Under the pieces are notes generated by a model. That model saw only the letters and a list, made by a program, of their open reading frames with translations. It was not told where the DNA came from and searched no databases. Below, one piece after another: positions 6,866-13,859 of a stretch of DNA of 16,412 bases (its first letter is position 1; each line of letters begins with the position of its first letter). The DNA is taken from the NCBI GenBank assembly GCA_949451265.1, contig CASTQR010000015.1, positions 1 to 16,412 of the forward strand. The letters are read 5' to 3'. Origin of the DNA: an uncultured Eubacteriales bacterium (GTDB lineage: Bacteria; Bacillota_A; Clostridia; Oscillospirales; Oscillospiraceae). A program made the translations under genes and the position numbers.

Positions 6866-7702
6866 ATGAAAACCATGACAAAAATCGGGCTTACCGCCCT
6901 GGGGACGGTGGGGGCGTGGTGCGCCCTGCTGCGGCCCCGCAGGAACCAGCCGGGGTGGGACAAGCTGGACGGGGTGAGGTACGCCCACCGGGGCCTTCAC
7001 GACCCGAACAAGGGCGTCCCGGAGAACTCCCTGGCGGCCTTCCGGAGGGCGGTGGAGGGCGGCTTCGGCGCGGAGCTGGACGTCCACCTGATGGCGGACG
7101 GGGAGCTGGCGGTGGTGCATGACAGCGACCTCACCCGCGTGTGCGGCAGGGCGGCCTGTATTGAGGACCTCACCGCCGCCGAGCTGCCGGGCTATCCCCT
7201 CATGGGGACGGGGGAGACCATCCCCCTGTTCCGGGAGGTGCTGGCCCTGTTCGAGGGCAAAACGCCGCTGATCATCGAGCTGAAGGTGGAGCGGGGGAAC
7301 GCCGGCGCCCTCACCGACGCGGTGATGGCGGAGCTGGCGGGCTGGAACGGGACGTACTGCGTGGAGTCCTTCCACCCCGGGGTACTGCTGCGGCTGAAGG
7401 AGAAGTACCCTAGGGTGATCCGGGGCCAGCTCAGCGAGAACTTCCTCCGGGGGGACGAGGGGAACGGCCTGTCCCTGCCGGTGCGGTTCGCCCTCACCAA
7501 CCTGCTGGCCACCGGCCTGACCCGGCCCGACTTCGTGGCCTACAAGTGGCAGGACCGGGGAAACCTCTCCCTGCGGCTGATGCGGGGGCTGTACGGCGTC
7601 CACGAGGTGAGCTGGACCGTCCGGGATCAGGCCACCATGGACGCCCTGGGGGCGGAGGGGGTGCCCTCCATCTTCGAGGGTTTCCTGCCGGAGGATTCTT
7701 AG
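6866..7702 (+). CDS. Glycerophosphodiester phosphodiesterase (GDPD family)
   Basis: A 278-residue enzyme hydrolysing glycerophosphodiesters to glycerol 3-phosphate and an alcohol. The catalytic signature of the TIM-barrel family is present: HRG near residue 40, PENSLAAFRRAVEGG, then the metal-binding ELDVHLMADGELAVVHD with its terminal His. IELK and a conserved SFHP later in the barrel agree. The N-terminus has a short hydrophobic stretch (IGLTALGTVGAWCALL) before RPRR, which may be a membrane anchor or uncleaved signal. The ATG at 6866 is preceded by AGAGGG at 8 bases; the in-frame TTG at 6860 is too close to that site. The gap from the MFS stop is 114 bases without a terminator or clear promoter, so cotranscription with the upstream genes is possible. 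The transcript ends at the hairpin at 7710-7748. Confidence 0.9.
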   Translation: MKTMTKIGLTALGTVGAWCALLRPRRNQPGWDKLDGVRYAHRGLHDPNKGVPENSLAAFRRAVEGGFGAELDVHLMADGELAVVHDSDLTRVCGRAACIEDLTAAELPGYPLMGTGETIPLFREVLALFEGKTPLIIELKVERGNAGALTDAVMAELAGWNGTYCVESFHPGVLLRLKEKYPRVIRGQLSENFLRGDEGNGLSLPVRFALTNLLATGLTRPDFVAYKWQDRGNLSLRLMRGLYGVHEVSWTVRDQATMDALGAEGVPSIFEGFLPEDS

Positions 7703-7709
7703 TACAGTT

Positions 7710-7748
7710 GGGGCCTGATGCACAAAATTTGCGCACCGGGCCCCTTTT
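7710..7748 (+). terminator. Intrinsic terminator after the phosphodiesterase gene
   Basis: GGGGCC (7710-7715) pairs with GGCCCC (7739-7744). An inner stem around GCACAA/TTGCGC extends the helix, and TTTT follows directly. It starts 7 bases after the stop codon. Confidence 0.7.
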
Positions 7749-7798
7749 GTCCATAGCTTGTCCCGGTTGGTTCCCGTATACTTTATTCCAATAAAGCC

Positions 7799-7818
7799 GC
7801 CCCGCCCTATGGCGGGGC
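7799..7818 (+). promoter_or_regulatory. GC-rich leader hairpin upstream of degV
   Basis: An 8-bp stem (7799-7806 with 7811-7818) with loop CTAT and a weak TTCTATT tail, 25 bases before the degV start. A poor promoter (TTGTCC at 7758, 18 bases, TTTATT at 7782, or TATACT at 7777) lies just upstream. The hairpin is therefore either a second, weak terminator for the preceding unit or a leader hairpin of degV. Confidence 0.4.
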
Positions 7819-7843
7819 TTCTATTACCAAGGAGGAACGGCGT

Positions 7844-8713
7844 ATGCGCGTCGCCATCGTGACGGACACCAACAGCGGGATCAGCGTGGCGGAGGGCCGG
7901 GAGCTGGGTGTCTTTGTGCTGCCCATGCCCCTGCTGGTGGACGGGGAGATCCGGTATGAGGGGGTGGATCTCACCCCGGAGGAGTTCTACGCCGCCCAGC
8001 TGGCGGGGCGGGAGGTGTCCACCTCCCAGCCCTCCCCCGGCGACGTGATGGATCTCTGGGATCGGGTGCTGGAGGAATACGACGCCCTGGTGTATATCCC
8101 CATGTCCAGCGGGCTCAGCGCCTCCTTCCAGACGGCGCTGACTTTGGCAGGGGGCTATGCGAACCGGGTGCAGGTGGCGGATCTCCGGCGGATCTCGGTG
8201 ACCCAGAAGCTGGCGGTGCTGGACGGGCTGGAGCTGGCCAGGCTGGGCCTCACCGCCATGGAGATCCGGGAGGAGCTGGAGCGGGTGGCTATGGACGCCA
8301 TGATCTACATCGGGGTGGAGACCCTGACCTACCTGCGGCGGGGGGGCCGGGTGACCCCGGCGGCGGCCGCCCTGGGGAGCCTGCTGAACATCAAGCCCCT
8401 GCTGAAGATCCACGGGGAGCGGCTGGACGCCTTCGCCAAGGTGCGGGGGGCGAAGGCCTGCAAGCAGCGGGCGGTGGAGGCCACCCGGGAGAGCGTGGAG
8501 GAGTTCCGGGCCAAGGGCTGGAGCTTCGTGGTGGGCACCGCCCACACCTACCGCACGCCGGAGGAGATCCGGGACTGGCAGCGGACTTTGGAGGACAATT
8601 TTCCCGGCATCCCCGCCTACCACGGGGAGCTGGCCCTCAGCATCGGTTGCCATACGGGGCCGGGGGCCTTCGGCATGGGGCTGGTGCGGCGGGTGGAGCT
8701 GCCCAAACAATAG
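7844..8713 (+). CDS. DegV family fatty-acid-binding protein
   Basis: A soluble 289-residue protein. DegV/FakB-family proteins bind a fatty acid in a cleft between two lobes and can present it to the fatty acid kinase FakA. Family marks are IVTDTNSGI at the N-terminus, the STSQPSPGD motif (about 59-67), IPMSSGLSASFQTA (about 85-98), and TLTYLRRGGRV in the second lobe followed by LLNIKPLLKI. The segment normally containing a small Ser/Gly-rich turn after the VAD strand reads DLRRISVTQKL, unlike the usual DS-x-x-x-S-x-G, which may alter ligand contact. ATG 7844 is supported by AAGGAGG nine bases upstream. No kinase gene is nearby; multiple DegV paralogues per genome are common. It stands alone between two terminators. 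Confidence 0.92.
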   Translation: MRVAIVTDTNSGISVAEGRELGVFVLPMPLLVDGEIRYEGVDLTPEEFYAAQLAGREVSTSQPSPGDVMDLWDRVLEEYDALVYIPMSSGLSASFQTALTLAGGYANRVQVADLRRISVTQKLAVLDGLELARLGLTAMEIREELERVAMDAMIYIGVETLTYLRRGGRVTPAAAALGSLLNIKPLLKIHGERLDAFAKVRGAKACKQRAVEATRESVEEFRAKGWSFVVGTAHTYRTPEEIRDWQRTLEDNFPGIPAYHGELALSIGCHTGPGAFGMGLVRRVELPKQ

Positions 8714-8720
8714 AAGACGT

Positions 8721-8761
8721 GCGTCCCTCCGGCGGGTTCGGGGGGACGCTGTTTTTTGTTT
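8721..8761 (+). terminator. Strong intrinsic terminator after degV
   Basis: A 10-bp stem (8721-8730 with 8740-8749, including one G-T pair), a 9-base loop and a TGTTTTTTGTTT tail. It begins 8 bases after the degV stop. Confidence 0.9.
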
Positions 8762-8783
8762 CCAGATTGTAACGATTGTTTGG

Positions 8784-8812
8784 TTGACATTGTAGACCAA
8801 TCGTGCTATGAT
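8784..8812 (+). promoter_or_regulatory. Near-consensus sigma-A promoter of the blaI-blaR1-like operon
   Basis: TTGACA (8784-8789), 17-base spacer, TATGAT (8807-8812). Only one base differs from consensus over both hexamers, so without repression it should be strong. Operator-like repeats lie within the spacer and just after the start site. Confidence 0.85.
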
Positions 8813-8832
8813 AGGACTACAATGTAGACCAA
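8787..8832 (+). promoter_or_regulatory. Twin BlaI-type operator-like repeats
   Basis: ACATTGTAGACCAA (8787-8800) and ACAATGTAGACCAA (8819-8832) differ at one base and begin 32 bases apart, about three helix turns. The second is part of CTACA-A-TGTAG, matching the TACA/TGTA dyads bound by BlaI/MecI/CopY repressors. The first overlaps the -35 and spacer; the second lies at the start of the transcript. A repressor dimer on each would block initiation. A third partial dyad, CGATTG (8773-8778) with CAATCG (8798-8803), surrounds the -35 box. Confidence 0.7.
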
Positions 8833-8845
8833 GGGGGAATGGATC

Positions 8846-9229
8846 GTGGACGAGATCAAATTGAGCGCCAGCGAGTGGAAGGTGCTGAACTGCCTGTGGG
8901 CGGACAGCCCCCGCACCGTGATGCAGCTGGTGGCGGAGCTGGAGCGGTCGGTGGGCTGGGCGAAAAGCACCACCATCACCACCCTGCGCCGGATGGAGGA
9001 AAAGGGCCTGGTGCGGGTAGAGCAGGCGGGCCGGGGCAAGTCCTACACCCCCGCCGTGGAGCGGGAGCAGGCGGTGACCGCCGAGACCCACAGCTTCCTG
9101 GATCGGGTGTACCAGGGCAGCGTGGGGCTGATGATGAGCGCCATGGCAAAGCGGCGTGAGCTGTCCCAGGACGAGGTGGCCCAGCTCCGGGCCATCCTGG
9201 ATCAGATTAACGAGGGGGGAGTACAATGA
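8846..9229 (+). CDS. BlaI/MecI/CopY family transcriptional repressor
   Basis: A 127-residue cytoplasmic winged-helix repressor, the normal family length. The N-terminal DNA-binding half reads LSASEWKVLNCLWADSPRTVMQLV, then WAKSTTITTLRRMEEKGLVRVEQAGRGKSYTP. The C-terminal part carries the dimerisation helices and the LSQDEVAQLRAILDQ segment. In characterised relatives, an M56 membrane protease triggers cleavage of the repressor and relief of repression. The GTG start at 8846 is eight bases after AAGGGGGA; an ATG at 8839 is in another frame and gives no family protein. The ATGA overlap (9226-9229) with the next gene indicates translational coupling. It probably binds the twin repeats in its own promoter. 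No beta-lactamase gene is in view, so the regulated targets may lie elsewhere. Confidence 0.93.
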   Translation: MDEIKLSASEWKVLNCLWADSPRTVMQLVAELERSVGWAKSTTITTLRRMEEKGLVRVEQAGRGKSYTPAVEREQAVTAETHSFLDRVYQGSVGLMMSAMAKRRELSQDEVAQLRAILDQINEGGVQ

Positions 9230-12200
9230 CCGTGATGCTGCTGGAATGGGTGTTCACCGCCTCCTTCCTGATTCTGGCTGTGCTGGGCCTGCGGGCGGCC
9301 TTCGGCAGGCGGGTGAACTCCCGGCTGCGGTACGCCCTGTGGCTGGTGGTGCTGGTGTGGCTGCTGGTGCCGGTGCAGCTCTTTACCTCCCCCATCGCCG
9401 GGACGTGGGTATTTGCGGAGACGGACCCAGAGCCGGATCAGCCCGGCATCGTGGAGCAAAACCCCGTCACGCCCCCGGCCAACCAAACCCCTGCCGCCTC
9501 CGTGGGGACGGGGGTTGGAACGGGGCAGAACGTCCCGGTGTCCGATGATACCCCGCCGGGAAACGTGCTGGCGCCCCCGGCCCTGCCGGAAGCGCCCAAT
9601 CCCCCGGAGGCGCCCGAGGCCCCGGATCTCCGCAATCCCCCCGGCTGGCTGGCCCTGCTGGGCTGGGCGTGGCTGGCGGGGAGCGGCGTGATGGCCTTAG
9701 GGTTGATCTGGGCCAACGGGCGGTTTGCCCGCCGCCTGCGGCGGGTGCGCATCCCCCTGGCGGCGGAGTGCCCCCTGCCGGTGTATGTGGCGGTAGGGCT
9801 GCCCTCCCCCTGCCTGTTCGGGGTGCTCCGGCCCGCCATCTACGTCACGCCGGAGTGCGCCGCCGACCCGGCTATGCTGCGCCACGTGGCCGCCCACGAG
9901 TACACCCACTTCCGCCAGGGCGACCACCTGTGGAGCGTCCTGCGGTGCGGGGCGCTGGCTGTCCACTGGTGGAACCCACTGGTGTGGCTGGCGGTGGGCC
10001 TGAGCCGGAGGGACGGCGAGCTGGCCTGTGACGAGGGGGCCCTCAAGCGCCTGGGCGACGGGGAGCGGCTGGCCTACGGCAATACCCTGCTGGCCCTGGT
10101 GACCGCCAAGCCGGGGCCGGTGGACCTGCTGCGCTGCGCCACCACCATGGCTGGGGATAAAAAAAGCCTGAAGGAGCGGTTCCTCCGCATTGCCAAGGCC
10201 CCCAAGCAGCTTATGTGGGCGGCAGTGGCGGTGGTGCTGGTGACGGCGCTGGCCTGTGTGGTGGCCTTCGGGCAGAAGGCGGAGGAGAAGCCCGCCGCCC
10301 GGGATCCGGTGGAGCTGCCCCCGGCTGATCTGGCCTTTGCCCTAGAGTACGGCGAGGACGGGAAGCCCTTCGTCCGGATCGAGGGCCAGGTGGAGGATCG
10401 GGTGGTGAAGGACGCCGTCTGGTATCCGGAGGGAAACGCAGTGCTCTTTGGTGCGCTTGCGGAGCCGCCTGATGAGGCCCAGGGGCCGGAGCTCAGCGCG
10501 GCCTACCAGTTCTCCACAGGCTGGGCCCACATGGGCGCCGGGTGGGCGGATGAGGCGCGCACATCGGTGACGGTGTCTACCATCAATTCGGCGGCGCTTC
10601 TCAGCGGCCACATGGGCAGCGGCTACTGGATCTTTACCGTAGAGCTCTCCGGGGACAGCGGCACGGTGGCATCCAGAGAATACTCCGATTGGGTCGCCAA
10701 GCCGGAGAATCAGGCCCCCCCTGACGAGGAGGCGGTGGAGGCCGCCCGTTACGCCGCCAAGCTGCTGACGGCGGCGGAGGACTACTACAAAAACGCCGCC
10801 GCCGGGAACCAAACCGATCTGGCTTTCGACTGGGATGGCACCCCGGCGCTGCTGGTGAACGCCACCACCATGGACGTCCGCCCCGACCTGAACCGCAACG
10901 GTGTGCCGGAGACCATCACCGTGGGCCGGGTGAGCGGCCTGGAACAGGCGGATGAGGCCCGGGCCTGTGAGGACGATTCCCGGTGGGCCCTGGGCCTGGG
11001 CGTGGTGGTGAAGGAGGGGGACGAGGTGCTGTGGTACGACTTCGCCGCCAACATCCACGCCGGGGAGCACGCCATCCTGCTCTACACCAAGGACGGCCAG
11101 CACTATCTGATGGAGTTTGATATCCACGGGGGCATGGGCCATGGCAATGGCCGCTACCGCATCTTCACTCTGGAAAACGGCAAAGAGAACACCGTCCGGG
11201 AGGGCGGCGTGGACTTTGACTACGTCTCAGTGCCCGGTGTCGGCGCCGATGTGCGGGAGAACTTCGACCCGGAGGCGGTGTCTGCCTTCGTGGAGGAGGC
11301 GGACAGCCTGCTGGCGGACTGCGTGGTGCTGGCGGACACCTCCTATGACTTCTGGCCCGACCCACCCCTGCGGGTGGATCTGCGGTGGCTGGAAAACTAC
11401 GCCTTCGGCTTCCAGTGGAGCGCCCAGCTCACCACCCTGGAGAACCTGACCCGGTTCAAGCTGGCGGGGGAGGCCCCGGCCTACGCCCGCGACCTGGACG
11501 GGGATATGCGTCAAGAATTGATCCAACGTTCTGTCATCACCGGTGAGACGGCGGGCGCCCAGGGCCAGCGGGTGGAGATCTGGCGGGACGAGAAAATGAT
11601 TTGGAGCGACGAGGCGTATTACAATCACGCGGGCTATAACGCCGTGTTCCTGTGTACGCTGGACGGGAAGGACTACCTGCTGCGCTATAATCCCACCATG
11701 TACCAGGGCGGCAGTAACTACTCCTACAAGCTGTTCACCCTCACCCGAAGCGGGGAGGAGCAGACGGTTAGGGAGGGCAGCGTAGCCTTTACGATGAATT
11801 ATTTCGCCGGAGGGGAGTTCGGCGGCCCCGGCGGGAGCGAGTTTGTGCCGGAGGACATCGCCGCCTTTATGGACGAGATCAACGACCTGCTGGCCCACAG
11901 CGTCCAGCTGATCAATACCGATGCCGGGCTGCTGTACTCTTTCGAGCGGGAGGGACGGCTTTATGACAGCCTGAGCTGGCTGGATGGCTGGGAGCCTACG
12001 TTCACCCGCGACCCGTCCAAGTCTCTGCTGGAAAACCTGTGGGCGTTTAAGGAGGCCATGACGGCGGAGAATTATGCCGAGACGCCCCAGTTGCGCAGCC
12101 TGGACGAGGAGGACGAGTTCGGGTACGTACGACATATACAGCTCACCTACCGGGACAGGTACGTGCAGTTCGACGGCCTGTGGCGTGAAAGGGTCCAGCG

Positions 12201-12696
12201 CGAGGTGGAACCCCAGGTGCTGGATCTCAATGGGGACGGCAGGGACGAGATCATCTTTGAACTGGTGGAGGACGGGAGCGCGGGTACATGGATGGAACAG
12301 CTTTACCTGTTTGACGCGGATACCCTGGAGCAGTACGACACCACCAATCTCACGGAGCGGATCATCGCCCAGATCCAATCCACCGGGGACGAGGAGTATT
12401 TCTATCTGTCCGCCCCGGGGATGGAGCGGGTGGCCATCTCCAAACAGGACACACTGTGGGAGTATCCCGAGCCGCTGATGGACGCCCTGATGCTGGGAGA
12501 GCTTATCAGGTACTCCATTGAGGACGGCAGGCTGTTCGGCTATTTTGGCTGCTATGCCAGCTTTGGCTTGAACCGCTGCGGCGAGGTGCGGGTATCCCTG
12601 GAGATAGTCCGGGACGGGATCGTGACGGCGTCCTCCTTTGAGTACGTGCCGGAGCAATTCCCCGCAAACTCCCCGGCGGCCCGGTCCAATGCCTGA
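9226..12696 (+). CDS. M56/BlaR1-type membrane metalloprotease with giant repeat-containing sensor region
   Basis: A 1156-residue membrane protein coupled to the BlaI-type repressor. Residues 4-25 and about 34-52 are membrane helices, followed by about 80 residues rich in Pro and Ala, a third helix near 145-165, and the zinc protease domain with HEYTH (224-228) and the downstream acidic RRDGELACDE (to 270). A fourth helix lies near 329-350. Up to here it is a standard BlaR1/M56 module. The rest, about 800 residues, should be extracytoplasmic. It shows no penicillin-binding SxxK domain that I can recognise. Instead it has repeats of about 200 residues with calcium-loop-like motifs DLNRNG (554), DLDGDM (756) and DLNGDG (1000), and repeated VREG, FxPExxxAF and WL...LENLxxFK stretches. 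In the model it would sense an outside signal and cause inactivation of the repressor. The ligand is unknown. Confidence 0.88.
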   Translation: MTVMLLEWVFTASFLILAVLGLRAAFGRRVNSRLRYALWLVVLVWLLVPVQLFTSPIAGTWVFAETDPEPDQPGIVEQNPVTPPANQTPAASVGTGVGTGQNVPVSDDTPPGNVLAPPALPEAPNPPEAPEAPDLRNPPGWLALLGWAWLAGSGVMALGLIWANGRFARRLRRVRIPLAAECPLPVYVAVGLPSPCLFGVLRPAIYVTPECAADPAMLRHVAAHEYTHFRQGDHLWSVLRCGALAVHWWNPLVWLAVGLSRRDGELACDEGALKRLGDGERLAYGNTLLALVTAKPGPVDLLRCATTMAGDKKSLKERFLRIAKAPKQLMWAAVAVVLVTALACVVAFGQKAEEKPAARDPVELPPADLAFALEYGEDGKPFVRIEGQVEDRVVKDAVWYPEGNAVLFGALAEPPDEAQGPELSAAYQFSTGWAHMGAGWADEARTSVTVSTINSAALLSGHMGSGYWIFTVELSGDSGTVASREYSDWVAKPENQAPPDEEAVEAARYAAKLLTAAEDYYKNAAAGNQTDLAFDWDGTPALLVNATTMDVRPDLNRNGVPETITVGRVSGLEQADEARACEDDSRWALGLGVVVKEGDEVLWYDFAANIHAGEHAILLYTKDGQHYLMEFDIHGGMGHGNGRYRIFTLENGKENTVREGGVDFDYVSVPGVGADVRENFDPEAVSAFVEEADSLLADCVVLADTSYDFWPDPPLRVDLRWLENYAFGFQWSAQLTTLENLTRFKLAGEAPAYARDLDGDMRQELIQRSVITGETAGAQGQRVEIWRDEKMIWSDEAYYNHAGYNAVFLCTLDGKDYLLRYNPTMYQGGSNYSYKLFTLTRSGEEQTVREGSVAFTMNYFAGGEFGGPGGSEFVPEDIAAFMDEINDLLAHSVQLINTDAGLLYSFEREGRLYDSLSWLDGWEPTFTRDPSKSLLENLWAFKEAMTAENYAETPQLRSLDEEDEFGYVRHIQLTYRDRYVQFDGLWRERVQREVEPQVLDLNGDGRDEIIFELVEDGSAGTWMEQLYLFDADTLEQYDTTNLTERIIAQIQSTGDEEYFYLSAPGMERVAISKQDTLWEYPEPLMDALMLGELIRYSIEDGRLFGYFGCYASFGLNRCGEVRVSLEIVRDGIVTASSFEYVPEQFPANSPAARSNA
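10885..12630 (+). repeat. Three degenerate ~200-residue repeats in the sensor region
   Basis: Repeat unit: D-L-N/D-x-[DN]-G loop, a beta-rich stretch, a VREG turn (657 and 848), F-x-P-E-x(3)-A-F-x(2)-E-x(3)-L-L-A-x(2)-V-x-L, then L-x-W-L and L-E-N-L-x(2)-F-K. Units start near residues 554, 756 and 1000; the third lacks the later elements. The loops resemble those of VCBS/FG-GAP or dockerin-type calcium sites, but I cannot assign a named domain. Confidence 0.65.
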
Positions 12697-12734
12697 ACTG
12701 TCATTGTCGGCTCAATATATTTTTGAAAAAGGGC

Positions 12735-12763
12735 TTGTCTTTGCCAGTCCTTTCCGGTATAAT
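12735..12763 (+). promoter_or_regulatory. Sigma-A promoter of yajC
   Basis: TTGTCT (12735-12740), 17-base spacer and a perfect TATAAT (12758-12763). The transcript leader of about 60 bases contains a 6-bp hairpin GGCCGG/CCGGCC (12788-12793 with 12798-12803). No terminator separates this from the preceding protease gene, so some read-through is possible. The rest of the 12697-12828 gap shows nothing else. Confidence 0.8.
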
Positions 12764-12828
12764 AACTCTAATGCCGTGAGACAGAAGGGCCGGTATGCCG
12801 GCCGACATCTTGACATAGGAGGAAAACA

Positions 12829-13200
12829 ATGATGCTAAAGCTCGCAGCGGCGTCCGCCCCCACCGGCGACATGTCCATGCTTCCGTCGATCCTGATGGTC
12901 GTGGTCATGATCGCCGTCATGTACTTCCTGATGATCCGCCCGGAGAACAAAAAGAAAAAGGCCGCCGAGGAGATGCGCAACAGCCTGAAGGTGGGGGACG
13001 AGATCACCACCATCGGCGGCATTGTGGGCACCGTGTGCGCGGTGAAGGAAAAGACCGTGGTGCTGGAGACCGGCGCGGACCGGGTCCGGGTGGAGTTCAC
13101 CAAGTGGGCCATCTCCAGCAAGGGCACCCAGAGCACCGAGGAGGCCGTCCCCGAAAAGACCGAGAAGAAGGACAAGAAGGACAAAAAAGAGGACAAGTGA
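12829..13200 (+). CDS. yajC: Preprotein translocase subunit YajC
   Basis: A 123-residue single-span membrane protein that associates with SecDF-YidC and supports Sec-dependent export. After a short extracytoplasmic N-terminus, one helix (about 18-36) ends in the family hallmark FLMIRPENKKKK. The soluble domain then reads MRNSLKVGDEITTIGGIVGTV and later VLETGADRVRVEFTKWAI. The last 20 residues alternate Lys, Asp and Glu (EKKDKKDKKEDK) and are probably disordered. AGGAGG at 12817-12822 suits either of two adjacent ATG codons (12829 or 12832). The gene has its own promoter rather than being in the frequent tgt-yajC-secDF order. The next gene is of a family often found after yajC in clostridia. 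Confidence 0.95.
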   Translation: MMLKLAAASAPTGDMSMLPSILMVVVMIAVMYFLMIRPENKKKKAAEEMRNSLKVGDEITTIGGIVGTVCAVKEKTVVLETGADRVRVEFTKWAISSKGTQSTEEAVPEKTEKKDKKDKKEDK

Positions 13201-13212
13201 CCCAGGCATGAC

Positions 13213-13265
13213 AAGCACCCTTTCCGCATATGGTATACCACCATATCGGGAAGGGGTGCTTTTTA
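13213..13265 (+). terminator. Terminator-like hairpin after yajC that contains the next gene's ribosome site
   Basis: Two stacked helices: AAGCACCCTTTCC (13213-13225) pairs with GGAAGGGGTGCTT, with one T-G pair, and above a 2x2 internal loop ATATGGT pairs with ACCATAT. Five T follow the base of the stem. The 3' arm contains GGAAGGGG, which is also the only ribosome site for the ATG at 13265, so the fold would hide it. Confidence 0.75.
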
Positions 13266-13690
13266 TGCGGAAGGGGGAGGTCCAGGGGGCCAACGCCGCC
13301 CAGATGGTGACGGCGGTGGCGCTGGGCGGGCTGCTGGCCCTGGGGGTGGAGCTGATGGTGCTGCTGCTGGGGTCGGCGGCGGTGTCCAACGGGATCTTGA
13401 AGGAGGACGCGGCGGCCCAGGTGACGGCGGCGGCCTGTGTGCTGGGCTGCCTCATCGGCGGTGCGCTGGCCTGCGCCCGGTGGAGCTCCCGGCGGCTGCT
13501 GGCGGGGCTGGCGGTGGGGGCGGTGTGCTTCCTGCTGATTTTAGCGGTGGGCCTGCTGCTGGGGGACGGCTTCACGCCGGGGCCCCAGATGCTGGTGGAG
13601 CTGGCCGGATGCCTGTGCGGCGGGGCCGTGGCCGGGGTATTCGGCGGGCGGAAGGGAAGGAAGAAACGGACGTCTGCCCGGAAGAAGTGA
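13265..13690 (+). CDS. TIGR04086-like small four-helix membrane protein
   Basis: A 141-residue integral membrane protein with four hydrophobic segments: VTAVALGGLLALGVELMVLLLG, then AAQVTAAACVLGCLIGGALACA, LLAGLAVGAVCFLLILAVGLLLG and LVELAGCLCGGAVAGVFGG-type stretches. It ends in a strongly basic tail (RKGRKKRTSARKK), presumably cytoplasmic. The size, four-helix pattern and position after yajC match the TIGR04086 family of unknown function in Firmicutes; I give that by context and pattern, not by a search. The in-frame ATG at 13208 lies before the hairpin and has no ribosome site. ATG 13265 has AAGGGG eight bases upstream, in the 3' arm of the hairpin. It depends on read-through from yajC, since no other promoter is seen. 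Confidence 0.75.
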   Translation: MRKGEVQGANAAQMVTAVALGGLLALGVELMVLLLGSAAVSNGILKEDAAAQVTAAACVLGCLIGGALACARWSSRRLLAGLAVGAVCFLLILAVGLLLGDGFTPGPQMLVELAGCLCGGAVAGVFGGRKGRKKRTSARKK

Positions 13691-13695
13691 CAGGG

Positions 13696-13726
13696 AAGGC
13701 CGCGGCCCCGTGGGGGCCGCGGCCTT
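13696..13726 (+). terminator. GC-rich hairpin terminator without U-tract
   Basis: A perfect 14-bp stem (13696-13709 with 13713-13726) with a 3-base loop, 6 bases after the stop codon. The tail is only TTAGTGG, so the fold is certain but efficient intrinsic termination is not. Confidence 0.65.
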
Positions 13727-13779
13727 AGTGGCGCACGGCGGATGCAAAAAATGGAAGATGGTTCTTTGCCCAAAATCCC

Positions 13780-13808
13780 TTGACGGAACCGGTCCCCGGT
13801 GTTATATT
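13780..13808 (+). promoter_or_regulatory. Sigma-A promoter of the C69 peptidase gene
   Basis: TTGACG (13780-13785), 17-base spacer, TATATT (13803-13808). The start near 13815 excludes a protein start at 13710 and fits ATG 13860. A small TCCCCC/GGGGGA hairpin (13820-13834) lies in the leader. Confidence 0.75.
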
Positions 13809-13859
13809 GTGTGCCAGAATCCCCCGCCGGGGGAAATCTCAGGAAAGAAGGAGTTAAGC

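Noticed and set aside
8839..9159. ATG-initiated frame overlapping the repressor
   Set aside because: The Gly/Arg/Asp-rich translation has no family match, while the GTG frame gives a complete BlaI-type protein with correct spacing.
5441..9226. A 1261-codon open frame on the minus strand
   Set aside because: It runs antisense across several well-supported genes, is dominated by His, Gln, Gly, Pro and Arg as expected for the reverse of GC-rich codons, and crosses terminators and promoters of the plus strand.
13710..13859. 50-residue N-terminal extension of the C69 peptidase
   Set aside because: It starts inside the loop of the preceding terminator, contains the promoter, and would bury the signal peptide.
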